NCBI GenBank assembly: GCA_025266875.1
Contig: JALLLT010000004.1
Span: 1,240,001 to 1,304,000, forward strand
Origin: Fennellomyces sp. T-0311
Taxonomy: Eukaryota > Mucoromycota > Mucoromycetes > Mucorales > Lichtheimiaceae
DNA length: 64,000 bases
Direction: 5' to 3'
Shown: piece after piece, positions 14,626 to 24,787 of the stretch
Layout: each line of letters starts with the position of its first letter
Position numbering within the stretch: position 1 is the first letter of the stretch
Position numbers and translations under genes: made by a program
Notes under the pieces: generated by a model
Seen by the model: the letters and a program-made list of their open reading frames with translations, nothing else
Databases searched by the model: none
What the model was told of the DNA's origin: nothing

Positions 14626-17277
14626 CTACGTCATATTACGTGCGGGTAGTACAGTAATTCTAGCCAGCTGATGTTGACGTTCCCACAGTATCTCCACTGT
14701 AAAAGTATCACCATGTTTTTTCTTGAGAGAGGAAATCTTATTACGGAGGAATAATCCACGTTCTGCGTCTGCAATAGAAGGAAACTCAATGTGCTTATTT
14801 GGGTCATTCTCCAGGAATACTTGTACAGGGCGTAAACGCTGTTGCAGGTGTAGCGGTGCATGTGCCCACACCAAATTCTCTGCGCGACAGTCATGCATAT
14901 CTCCGTTAAGGTGTATGACATACTTCTTTTTTTCGCTGTAACCCTCAACGAAGGCATTTGCCACGAGTCGGGAAATCGTTACGCGAGATTGGAATTTGGA
15001 TGGCTTACCATCCTCGTATAAAGTGACCGCCAGATTACGGGCGATTAATGGCTCTGTGGAACCTTTCATTCGAACACTGCCCTTGTTTGATACTTCATAT
15101 TTGCTGTATGACCGCCCATTCCATTTTAGGGTGCCAACGGATCTCCATATTATCGGTACAGTGTCTGGTACAAATCTTTCATCGGAGCTGTCTGATGCAT
15201 CCGTCGCTTCGTTTGTGCCCTCGGTGACTGGTGATAATGCCGGTACGGGCTCTTCCTCACGGGCGACGGTCAATTCCTTCAGCTTCTTTTTCGTCACTTC
15301 TTTTGTCGCTTTTGTCGCTGGTGGTACTGATCGTACATGCACTTCCTCGGGAACATCCTCTGATTTTTCAAGCTTCCTTTCTGCCACTATTCTTGTCGTT
15401 TCTGTGGCTGGGGACAGTGGTTGTACTGGTTCTTCCTCTGGGGCATCGTTCAACTCTTTCAGCTTCTTTTTCATTGTCACTCTCCTTGTTTCGGTGGCCG
15501 CTGGTAGGGGTAGTACATGCTTGTTCTCAGGAACATCCACTGATTTCTTCATTTCCACCCGTCGGACATCTCTTGTTGGTTCACTTGATAGATCGATAGA
15601 TTCGGACGGAGCGGTACTTTCGAGATTCTGTTGGAAGTTGCCAGCCTTATTGTGAGCAATTGCACGGGAATTAGTGCTACTCTCATCGAAAGACTGTGCT
15701 ATAATGGTATAAATTGAGACGCTGGTTCGGTTGTTGGTTGATTGTTCTGTGGCAGTGTCGGGATAGAGATATACCATTTCTTCTCCATGGCTATCTCTGT
15801 GTAGATCGAGATGCTGCTGTCCAATAAGGGCGTAAACGTCTCCCTTGTCTGAAACGAGATAACGTTCGAACGTCAATGTGTCATGTATGTTCCTGATCAC
15901 CGTGTACTTTTTGCCTATATGCAGCTCCTCTAGCCTTGCGATCTCGAGTCGCTGAAGTGTAGACAAGTCATCACATATGACAAGGTTATTCCATGCGCAG
16001 TTCTTCTGATCCCCATCTTTGTGGAATATGTAGTATTCGATGCGGTCGAGCTGCTCTGCTGAAAATGTATACATCATGATTTCCTCCAGCTTGAAAATAT
16101 CAGTATCCTCTACGCCATCGCGAATTATGAGCTTGTAGGACACAGGAGTTACGTTTTCGAGTGGCTCCAGTAGCATAAGTTCCCCAGAAACATTTGAAAA
16201 CAAGTCACCGTGCTTGTTGACAAAATAAAGAGGAAATCCAATGTTGGATAATTTGGGATGAACGGCTGGATGCCACTCGTCAAGTAGGTCGCTAGCATTT
16301 TTCTTGGACTTTTTCGGTTTTTCTTTTTTGGTGTCCTTTTTACGGCTACCGCGTGTAAAAGCAGGCATATCTACGGCAGATGATCTTAGAAACGAAGGAA
16401 GCATATTCACGTCGATGTCATCTTTACCTTGTGCTGTTTTGTCGCTCCTAGCTTTCATATATGTCACTTGACCCACCTTCATGGACGCTACGCAGGATTA
16501 CTTTAGTATTGCCTTATACTGATCATTTTAGCCAATTATCACTACTTACTTCTTGTCTTCCTTTCACTGCTACTGTTGTCTGTTACAGTCAATTTTCCTT
16601 TTTTTTTGGATTCTACACATAAGGTTAGCACTGCTCAGTTATAATAACTTTATGTAATCACTGCTTACTTATTGGCGTCTCTTCATTCGCTTTGCTTTCA
16701 TCAACGGCTACGGTACGAGATATTTCATTGCTGCTATTCTCGATGTCAGACACTTTGCTCTTCTTTTCGGACCCTACATACACCATAATACTGGTTAGGC
16801 ATTTGCTATATTAACCAGTTATCACTGCTTACTTTTCGGTTTCTCTACAACTGCATTACGTTCATCGACGGCTACATCCCGGGACACTTCGTTTCTGCTG
16901 CTCTCGGGATCAGACGCTCTGCTCTTCTTTTTGGACTCTACACAGGATTGACTCAGTATTTCCTATTTTGACCTGTTATCACTCCGTACTTCTTGGCTTC
17001 TTTTCACTCGCTTTACTGCCATTGACATGTGCGATCTGAGTCACTTCGCTGCTGCTACCCTCAGTATCAGTTACTTTATCCTTCTTTCTGGATTCTGCAC
17101 AAAATTGATTTAACTATGACGTTCCTAATGTCTTCGAATTATGACCGGCTTACTTGGTTTCTTTTCAGTTGGTTTACTTCCATCAACTGATCGCTTATTT
17201 GCTGAACCAGGTTTCTCGTTCTTGGATGACTGGGTTTCTTTCTTCAGATTGCTCTTCTCTTTCTCAAAAGAGCTCAT
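14626..17277 (-). CDS. NUMOD4/HNH-like multi-module protein, copy 1 (HNH core of middle module lost)
   Basis: This is the first of three paralogs. Six exons: 17154-17277, 16990-17094, 16833-16937, 16669-16773, 16550-16612 and 14626-16487, all phase-1 junctions. Exons 2-5 are copies of one another. Module A has LYFVNKHGDL, FKLEEIMMYTF and YIFHKDGDQKNCAWNNLVIC. Module B begins KKYTVIRNIHDTLTFERYLV and DKGDVYALIGQQHL but its nuclease core has decayed to AIAHNKAGNFQQNLEST, lacking the DH-x-x-G-x-K-x-x-N core of copies 2 and 3. A four-fold linker repeat follows. Module C reads WRSVGTLKWNGRSYSKYEVS, TISRLVANAFVEGYSE and IHLNGDMHDCRAENLVW. NUMOD4 and HNH motifs usually belong to DNA-cutting homing-type enzymes, but this copy may bind rather than cut. 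Function unknown. The start at 17277 (MSSFEKEKS) is preferred over 17319. Confidence 0.8.
15217..15564 (-). repeat. Four tandem ~90-bp coding repeats in the linker of HNH copy 1
   Basis: Four units of 26-30 residues read in frame: RRVEMKKSVDVPENKHVL..., RRVTMKKKLKELNDAPEE..., TRIVAERKLEKSEDVPEE... and TKEVTKKKLKELTVAREE..., each closing with a P-A-T-E-T-like box (LPAATET, LSPATET, VPPATKA, LSPVTEG). Copies 2 and 3 have a single such box before module C (PEVTDKT, PPVTEET), so the unit was probably amplified from the existing linker. Confidence 0.85.
16550..17094 (-). repeat. Tandem exon duplication array (3 x 105 nt plus one 63-nt exon)
   Basis: Exons 16990-17094, 16833-16937 and 16669-16773 are each exactly 105 nt (35 residues); 16550-16612 is a shortened 63-nt copy. 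Each starts with a split codon then S-x-K-K-(K/S/D), carries an S/D-x-E-(G/S/N)-S core and ends phase 1. The introns between are 52-59 bp, and three of them begin with near-identical GTAAG(C/T)AGTGAT. The end of exon 1 (DGSKPTEKKP) matches the end of exon 2 (NGSKASEKKP), so exon 1 probably shares the same origin. Confidence 0.9.
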
Positions 17278-17897
17278 TGTGGTGTAAAAATTGAATATCG
17301 CACGTGGAAAGACTGCCAAGCTAAACTACTTATTGAGCTCGGACTATTATCGACATTTGTGATACAAGGACATTGTGAAACAGCAAAATGATAACAGTAC
17401 AATACCCAACAAGGATAAATCGACAGATTCATGGATGCAGTCAACATAAACATGGAAAATGCGCAAGATTATAACACTCTATTTTGGTATCGGAGAGCCC
17501 AGACGTGATTACTCTTGATAATTACATATATATACGCATTATCAAAGGCGGAAAATCGGGTTAATGCCTGTCTCACACTGTGGGAAAAACGATCTTGTTA
17601 GATCTTAGTTGGGTCTGGTTTAAGCTGGTCTTTTCATATCTTGTTCTGGACTAAGTCAATAACAATAACAAGATTGAACAAGGTTGGACTAGTTCCAATG
17701 AAGTTTGAACAAGATCTCATATAGATATTAATGCTGTACTCTTCATTCGTTCTACCAAATATTATTCGTGACTGATAATATATAGTAGCTAGCATAACAT
17801 TGATATTTATTGGTATTCATACGCAAATGTCGCATTCAGCAACCAACTGACCATGTAACAATAACCAACGGGTCTAAGTATCAATGCGAAACACTGC
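17278..17897. other. Intergenic, upstream of HNH copy 1
   Basis: AT-rich sequence. Several imperfect copies of a word like GAACAAG or AACAAGATC lie between 17640 and 17715. No gene recognised. Confidence 0.4.
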
Positions 17898-19343
17898 TCA
17901 ATGCTCATAGATTGGTAAACGCACCTGACCACTTCCTTCTGGCTCGCTTATTTGCAGGTATGATAGCGCGTCCAAACTTGAAAGCTGAGATGCTTTTAGT
18001 GCGCTCCCATCATTACCGTGTAGGCTATTGTCGGCGGTTTGGCTAGCATCATCGTATTCAACACTTCTTCTGCGACGATTACCTTGACCATCTCCCTGTG
18101 TTGAAATGTTCTCGCTTGTGGTTGTTGTGATATCTGCTACAGTAACGTTTCCTGTTGAATCCCCAGCTCTACCTATCGTACCCCCACGGTGACTTCGACC
18201 GCGGCCTTGACCAAGTCCTTGAGCCGCGCCATGGTTGCTTGTGTTGGCCATAGCGGTTGTAGCTTTATCGCTACGAGCACATACTCGGGGCTCCTCATTA
18301 TCGGTGGCAAGCGTTTCTTGATGACCAGTAGCGCTACAAGCTATTCCTCTTCCTCCTCCTTAGCCTCGACTTCTTCCTCGACCACGACCTTGCGTCCCGT
18401 CATCGTCGCCAGTGCCACCCGCAGAAATTACATCTTGGCGGCTATTAGGATCAGCGCCCTGTTCTTGGTTGCGGCCACATCCTTGAGTATGATTAATCTC
18501 GTTTGCGTCGCCCATAGAGATTATAGCGTTCTGTTGCTACGACCATGGTCACGGCTCCGTACATGTGCTGGGGTGACAGCATATCCGCGTTGGTTACCTG
18601 TGCTTGTGTTGATAGGGGGATTGTTACCCACGGGATCGGTTGTTGAAGTACTAGAACCTTCACCGTAAACCACGTCGATGCTAATTAAACCGGACGATGT
18701 CTCAAAGCACAAGCATGTAATGCGATACCAAGCACACTTACCTCGTTCGCTGGCGTGGAGAAGGAGAAGATTGTGACAGATGGAGGCGTTGTACTGGTAG
18801 ACCAGGCTCATTATCTTATTGGTGGTCTGGCGAGATAAAGTTGTTCCACCCCAAATGTAGGTAAAGGGAAGCAATCCACGACCTTTCCCAGTCAGTTATC
18901 TTGAGGTGCAGAACATTTTTAGCCTGTTATTCAAAGTGCTGCTGCGCACAATACTTGATTGCTTTCGGAATATTTCGCCGGAGCATCTGTTTCGGAGGCG
19001 AATCTCTTTGAATTTTGCGTTCTTTAATGAAGCTTCACACGACACGCATTAAATGAGTGGCTAAATTATTACGAGTTACTACAATTTGTTCTTCATCGAC
19101 TTTGCAGAAACTCTGTAACCCCTCGTCGATGTGGCTATTGTTGATGTTCTTGACAACATAGTCTTTACTCTCAATTACTACCGTTGGCTTTTTACAACGC
19201 TGGGGATCTTGACCTGGAAGCCGTAATTCCCGCGCGTTGTCCCGACCTTTTTCACTTTGATCAGCTGCAAGCGGCTGGTGCGCAGCAGCTTGTGAACATG
19301 CAATATTAGTAATCAGAGAAACGAGTTCATTCAACTTTTCCAA
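17898..19343 (-). pseudogene. Decayed or multiply spliced gene with Arg/Gly-rich tail, family unknown
   Basis: Coding-like stretches on the minus strand follow one another in shifting frames. From 19343 the chain reads KLNELVSLITNIACSQAAAH, then DYVVKNINNSHIDEGLQSFC and IVVTRNNLATHLMRVV before a stop near 19035. The same frame resumes with SFIKERKIQRDSPPKQMLRR and AIKYCAQQHFE, a second stop, then LKITDWERSWIASLYLHLGW. It then shifts to KIMSLVYQYNASICHNLLLL and HASERGKCAWYRI. The C-terminal part (18500-17898) is low-complexity and Gly/Arg-rich (GTQGRGRGRSRG, GAAQGLGQGRGRSHRGG). I do not recognise the family. Two in-frame stops and at least two frame changes argue for a relic, possibly from a mobile element, though some breaks could be introns. 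Confidence 0.4.
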
Positions 19344-19912
19344 TAACAGTTTCCCTGCGTCTTGAGTTAAGGGTTGGGAGTGTGAATCCTGAGATTCTTG
19401 TTCTTCGAGCTCTTATGAGCTGCTCATTGTTGAGTGAAAGAGAGTATAAGGAGACGTGTGACCTCGGTAGAAATTTTATTTCTGCAACACCGTGTGCAAA
19501 ACAGAGGCGGGACGCGAACGATCTGAATGTTATGTGCGAGTGAATTATAAAAATCTTATGCTGTAACACTAGCGAACTCATTGTTGAAGGAAGGAGCAAC
19601 TTCGATTTTTTTAAAGTCCCACGCTGGAGTGTTGCGGTCACACAATTTATACCGGGTTAATGAGCACTTTCCCCGCCACCTGAGATAGATTATCGAATCG
19701 CGATCATTTAGTGGGAGAAATATGGAGAGGGACATCGATATATAGTGATATCGAACTCAAATTGTCACATTCTGACTGCAATATGATAATAATCTGTAGG
19801 GGAAATCAAGACTTACATCAAATCACGTGTATCACCAGGGGCGAACGTATCAAACATGCTCGTAAAGATTTCTGCTTTACGATACCAAAAGTAACAATGA
19901 GCAAACATCAAC
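19344..19912. other. Intergenic between two relic reading frames
   Basis: The residues just upstream of 19343 stay open (SQPLTQDAGKLL leads into the relic frame), so the relic may extend to about 19380. Nothing else is recognised. Confidence 0.35.
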
Positions 19913-20326
19913 AAAAGAAGATATGTCGCGGTATTTTCTCTGGGCAATAGTGAGGAAGATCCTGAATTTTGGGGACCTCAAGAAGAACAAATCCTTATAG
20001 ATCGATATCGATCCAGCTATAACCTTCAACCTTACATCAAGAAGTATTGGACCAGAGCGACACGTACTGATATAACCGTCATTGGTCCATAATTTCCTGA
20101 AGTCGGCACAAGGTTATTTATGGGTGGAAATGAATATGATAGTCTTGAGTTCCCTAACAACTGTACAAAAAGATTGACGGCGCTCGTTACTGCAACGCTA
20201 CCAGTAGATCTCGCTGCGGAAGACCTTGCAACTACACCGGTTATTGTGACGAAGATATTTCTGCGAGACTGTACTGCTTTTATTCATTCGCATGAAGGCA
20301 AATATTTATCACCGCTACTCAGATAA
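19913..20326 (+). pseudogene. Short decayed reading frame, family unknown
   Basis: One frame reads YVAVFSLGNSEEDPEFWGPQ, EEQILIDRYRSSYNLQPYIK and KYWTRATRTDITVIGP, meets a TAA near 20090, and continues in the same frame with FPEVGTRLFMGGNEYDSLEF and NNCTKRLTALVTATLPVDLA up to 20326. The composition looks coding on both sides of the stop. No start codon or family was recognised. It may belong with the relic at 17898-19343, but on the opposite strand. Confidence 0.3.
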
Positions 20327-20555
20327 AATTAACTTGACTATCCAATTGAATCAAAAGGATGCTATGTACGCCAGAATAGCACTGGTGCTACTTTCGGTAA
20401 CACATGCCATGGCTTAAGAAGATATGTCACAAAAGTAGAAAACATTGAAGGGTTTGCTGGTATCGTAGAGTCGGCTCTTTATCCTGGTTATTACTATTAT
20501 ATATACCGGTGTATTTACCTCGGAAAAATGCAGCTAGGTGGGTGTCAACATACAT

Positions 20556-20605
20556 CACTGCAAAAAAATTATTCATCAAAATTCACCCAAAATTTTTTTG
20601 CAGTG
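20556..20605. repeat. Perfect 15-bp inverted repeat (hairpin) with 20-bp loop
   Basis: CACTGCAAAAAAATT at 20556-20570 is the exact reverse complement of AATTTTTTTGCAGTG at 20591-20605. CAT directly flanks both outer ends. It could be a transposon-end footprint or a miniature element. Nothing coding lies around it. Confidence 0.75.
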
Positions 20606-21045
20606 CATGGTAGGATAGCAGTGTATAACTAGGTTCTTCTCAAAAGAATGCTTCGCCGCAAAGCCAGTTTAAATAAGATTCAGCAAGAAGTAACCTGTTT
20701 AACTATTCACTTTTTTAAACTAGAATTCAGAACAAGATCGGTCGAAAGATCACGAAGTTTCGAAAAGATCGATCAAGATTTCTTCCCATAGTGATAAGCT
20801 ATGATTCTGCGTGATTTTTGATATAGATAGCTGGATAATAACGAAAGATTAAGAAGTGCGTGGACTCAGGAACGTTCCTGACGGTTATTCCCAAGATATC
20901 GTTGCTATAGACCTACTGAACAGTAGTTAGTAAGGCTGTCCAACCAGAAGCTAACCAAATAGGTACCTCACATTTTGCATGAACCGAAAGCCCTTAATTT
21001 GATGGTCACACGACCGCGCTTCGCAACAGACTTTGTTCTTTAACC
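20606..21045. other. Intergenic, upstream of PSMD5-like gene
   Basis: No gene recognised. It contains several GATC-rich words (20735-20775) without clear structure. Confidence 0.4.
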
Positions 21046-23369
21046 ATGCCCTCGGTCACTACTCCACTCGAACGCGTTGCCAATGCACTAGATCCCAATT
21101 CCTCGTCTACGGCTCAGGAGAAAATTAATGCACTCTCTGTCTTCTCAGATTCGCTTCATGGCATGTAACCTCGCCATTGACACACACTCAAGTAATATTG
21201 ATTTCATTTGTAGACGTGAGTCTGGATCAAGCGCAATCAGTGTTTGCTTTGATCCCTCTTGCGCATTTCTATATGCTTTTTGGCGCAGCGGACGGGACAG
21301 ATAATGAGGAAGTTTTGAATCAGGTGTTATGCAAGGTTATTTCCAAACTGCTTAAACCGTTTAGCTATGACATGATCGTTTCGGACGAGTACAACATGGT
21401 ATGTGTGGATGATTGCATAAAGGAAGGCTCTAATTTACGTTTTGATAGATGTTTCTAACACAAGGTCTGAGCCATTTCTCGCCTGATATTCGATACCTAT
21501 CACTCCAGCAGGTTGAAAAGTGCTTGGATGGGCCAAGCGAGGCTGTTCGTCAAGTGGTACACTCACCCGCTCCAGAAAAAGTAATGGCCGTGTTAAACTT
21601 TCAGTAGGCTCAATCGAATGTGTTTACGTTTGTGCTGGCAACGCTTGCATTCCAGCAAACAGAAATAGCAAACAAGGCGGTGGATATTGCTGTCAAGGTA
21701 GGACTGGCATGCGCATGCATAAAGGTACATGGTGATTACTAATAAAAAAAGTAGATATCGTTGAAAGTTCCTGACGTGCTATTCTCTCAAAATTCAGCCA
21801 TTCTTCGCAATCTTCTAACAACGTCGGTATGATGCCACGGTTGCTTCGGAAACAAATAACCTAAAACTTTTTGCACGGAGCGATTAGAAATGAGACCGTC
21901 CGGTTCCGAGTATATGAGTTGATCGTCAAGGTGGCTGGTTCATCCGCCCTGGCCTTTGAGCTGGGCGAGAACTCTGGTCTTCTGGATGGCTTTATCAGTG
22001 AACTGCGCTCGCCAGATTCCCTCGTTGCCCTCAATGTCATTGAAATTCTACGACAGGTACAGGCTTTCTGTGTATAGGAAGAGGCATGAGAACTGAACAC
22101 CGGCTTATCATAGGTTGCAATTACGCCTGCTGGATTGTCCTTTTTGGAAAAGTCTGGACTGATGGAGCATCTGTCGCTGCTGCTTGACGAAGAGGCTGAC
22201 GAGGATATCAGTAAGCGGCTGCTCAAGTCATCAACATTCCTATTCTTTGGTGAGCTTGCGCAAAACCAGGTAACAGATTTAAAAGAGGACATGCATACAA
22301 AGTAAAATAATTAACAACGCCCGTTAATTAGGGAATTCAATTCGGACCGATCGAGCGGAAGTACCATTACTTGGATAAACTGCAGAGACGCTTGGATAAT
22401 GAAGATACCAATAAGGAAATATTGGTAAGCAAAAAATACGGGGATCGGGCAAAAGTTGTATGGAGCAAAAGAAGCTTATATGACGTGTAGGCGGCTGTCA
22501 TTGCGTCCATCGGTCTCACGGGCTCCCACGCAGAGGGGTTGCGTGTGCTTCACAACACACCTTTGCTTGCCAAGTTCCTACAATCGTACCATGGCACTTC
22601 AGGCGATATCAAGGCAGAGTTTCTCCGAAGCTTGTCTATGCTCATGGGCGTCAGGTTAGCAATGGCATAGAAGCGAGAAGAATCCATATGACATCCCATT
22701 GATCAAGACTCCTAATCATCAGAGGAGACCCTGCAGTAGAGCAAATGACGCGTGAAGTGTATGAAGCAATGGAAGGTAATATCGAATAACCAGGGAAACA
22801 TAGCGATGCAACATGGCTAAAATAAGGGTTTAGGGAGACCGACTACGCTAGATAATTTGGTCCAGACAGCGAAGCAACCCGTGGACAATATCCGCGTGGC
22901 AGCGTTTGCGTGCATCAAGGCCATTGCCTCTCATATGTGGGGTCGCGAGGTAACAGACAGGGGGAGAGAAAGACAGGGCGGAATACGGCTAAAGAGGGGG
23001 GGAGGGAATGGCCAAACTACGCTGCATGACAAAAAAAACAAGAAGGAACTTCGGCTCGGTTATTACTTATTCGTTATTTGGTTGTCACTTAATAGGAAAT
23101 GACACGATACGAGCATGTTCTAGGCTACTTGTTGGACCGCACGGCTGAACATAGCCGCGAAGGCCAGGTATTCCTTTATTCATTGTTGATAGCGACTATT
23201 TTTAACTAATAGAGCATAGCGATGGAAATTTGACATTATCGAGACGATGGTTGCAGCGGATGATGCGCAGCAGACGCTTGGCGACCATTATCGTTTGTTA
23301 CGCACGTATGTCCGACAGGGCCCGTATTACCAGCCGACTGAACCAGCTGCAGCGCTCGAAAGTGCGTAG
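21046..23369 (+). CDS. PSMD5: 26S proteasome base-assembly chaperone PSMD5/Hsm3-like
   Basis: This is an ARM/HEAT-repeat chaperone that helps assemble the Rpt ring of the 19S regulator. The start at 21046 gives MPSVTTPLERVANALDPNSS and the chain is split by about ten short introns. Recognisable segments in order are VSLDQAQSVFALIPLAHFYM, FLTQGLSHFSPDIRYLSLQQ (typical of S5b proteins), VETVRFRVYELIVKVA-like helices at 21890, SLVALNVIEILRQ, VAITPAGLSFLEKSGLMEHL, FLFFGELAQNQ, PIERKYHYLDKLQ, DPAVEQMTREVYEAMEG and PVDNIRVAAFACIKAIASHM. The final exon WKFDIIETMVAADDAQQTLG and LLRTYVRQGPYYQPTEPAAA matches the conserved PSMD5 C-terminus and stops at 23369. It lies head-to-tail with the kinase gene, 180 bp away. 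Confidence 0.88.
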
Positions 23370-23549
23370 CTGTACATGCGCTACATGGCGACGGCCAAGG
23401 GACCAGAAGAAAGGGAGCTCAAGGGGGTCTTGCAGCATTTTGTCGGAACTTGTGCCACGCATAGCCCTCTCCGCTATATACACAACTGCATTGCAAAATT
23501 AAAAAAGATTGATTACGCTTGTTCTTCTCCTTTTTCTAAATTCTTTTCG

Positions 23550-24787
23550 ATGACATGCCTCTACACCCCACACTCGTCACCATCGCCGTTATTGACATGC
23601 CGTAGCGATTGCGATAGTCAGCGTTGGCAGCAGCAACAGTCCAAACGCCGGCATATCTGGCCAACGCATTCCCCACGCTGGGCACTCGCTATCAAGGGAA
23701 TCTTCCTGCGCTCTCGCGAGCCTGTCCACCCGCCTGAAAAAGAAGAGCACGATTATAAACAAGAAGCCAAGCAGAGCTGTGACCTCGACAATGGATATAC
23801 CGACATTTTGAAGTCAATAGGTGTTGGTTCATACGCTGATGTTCGTTTGGTAAAATCCAAGAACTCGTCTCAAATGCTTGCTATCAAAACGTTTCGAAAG
23901 CGGCCGAAAAAGGTTTCCGAGCGCAACTACATGAAGCAGATAAATGCAGAGTTTTGCATCGCCTCGTCGCTCGACCACCCGAACATCGTAAAGACTTTTG
24001 ACCTGGGTACAGACTCGATGGGCAGATATTTTACTACAATGGAATATGTAACGTATCAGAATTAAGTCACAACATCTTCCAACCACTCATCCATGGGGCC
24101 TTATAGTGCACTGATGGCGACTTATGTACTGCTATTACGAACGGTAGTTTGCGCTCGCTGGATGAGCTCCATTGCTACTTTAAACAGCTGTTACAAGGGA
24201 TGGCATATCTTCATGATGTGATTGGAATTGCACACCGTGATATCAAACCAGAGAACCTCCTACTGCATGGCCACCTCTTAAAAATCACGGATTTTGGCGT
24301 TGCAGATGTGATGCGAGAAGCGTGGCAAACCAAGAAGCGGCGAAGCTATAAACTTTGCGGTACCCGAAGCTACGTCGCTCCTGAAATCTTTATCCAACCT
24401 GATTACCGAGGTGATAAGGCCGACATGTGGTCTGTTGGCATTGTTTACTATGTAATGCGTCGCGGCGAGATGTTGTTTGCAAGTGCCAAAATCTGTGACA
24501 CCTTTTATCGGACGTACCTACGCTATCAACATGACCGCCAGTACACTTTATTCAACAAATTAAATCCGCCTGAGGCGCGCGATATGCTTTATCGTCTCTT
24601 AGATCCAAATCCATCCCGTCGATATTCTGCCCAGCAACTCTTACAACTTCCATGGATAGCCCAAATACAGGCATGCTGCCAAACGTCGAAATATCATGAT
24701 CATGCAAACCAGCATGCAAGTCTGAATCGTCGGCAGTTAAGCTCTTACGTAGAGTCCGTTAACAAATTAGCATACAAATGCATGTAA
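23550..24787 (+). CDS. Serine/threonine protein kinase, HAL4/SAT4-HAL5 (NPR) subfamily
   Basis: This is a fungal-type kinase; relatives in yeast control nutrient and cation transporters. There are two exons. The N-terminal about 80 residues are non-conserved. The kinase domain shows a glycine loop (SIGVGSYADVRLV), catalytic Lys in LAIKTF, a helix with SSLDHPNIVKTFDLG, hinge MEY. The donor GTAACG after MEY and an acceptor near 24106 join it to CTDGDLCTAITNGSL. Then come IAHRDIKPENLLL (catalytic loop), ITDFGVADV (DFG), GTRSYVAPEIF and DKADMWSVGIVYYVM. LDPNPSRRYSAQQLLQLPWI closes the fold, followed by a short tail ending YKCM. All catalytic residues are present. The start at 23550 is the first in-frame ATG after PSMD5; an in-frame ATG at 23376 would just clear the PSMD5 stop but gives an unlikely leader. 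Confidence 0.9.

Noticed and set aside
14996..15655. A Ser-rich 219-codon open frame on the plus strand
   Set aside because: It is the complement of the repeated linker of HNH copy 1; its low-complexity composition follows from that repeat.
16550..17094. Regular repeats with unique-looking spacers, superficially CRISPR-like
   Set aside because: The repeating units are 105-nt exons with splice sites and an open frame, in a eukaryotic genome; the spacers are introns.
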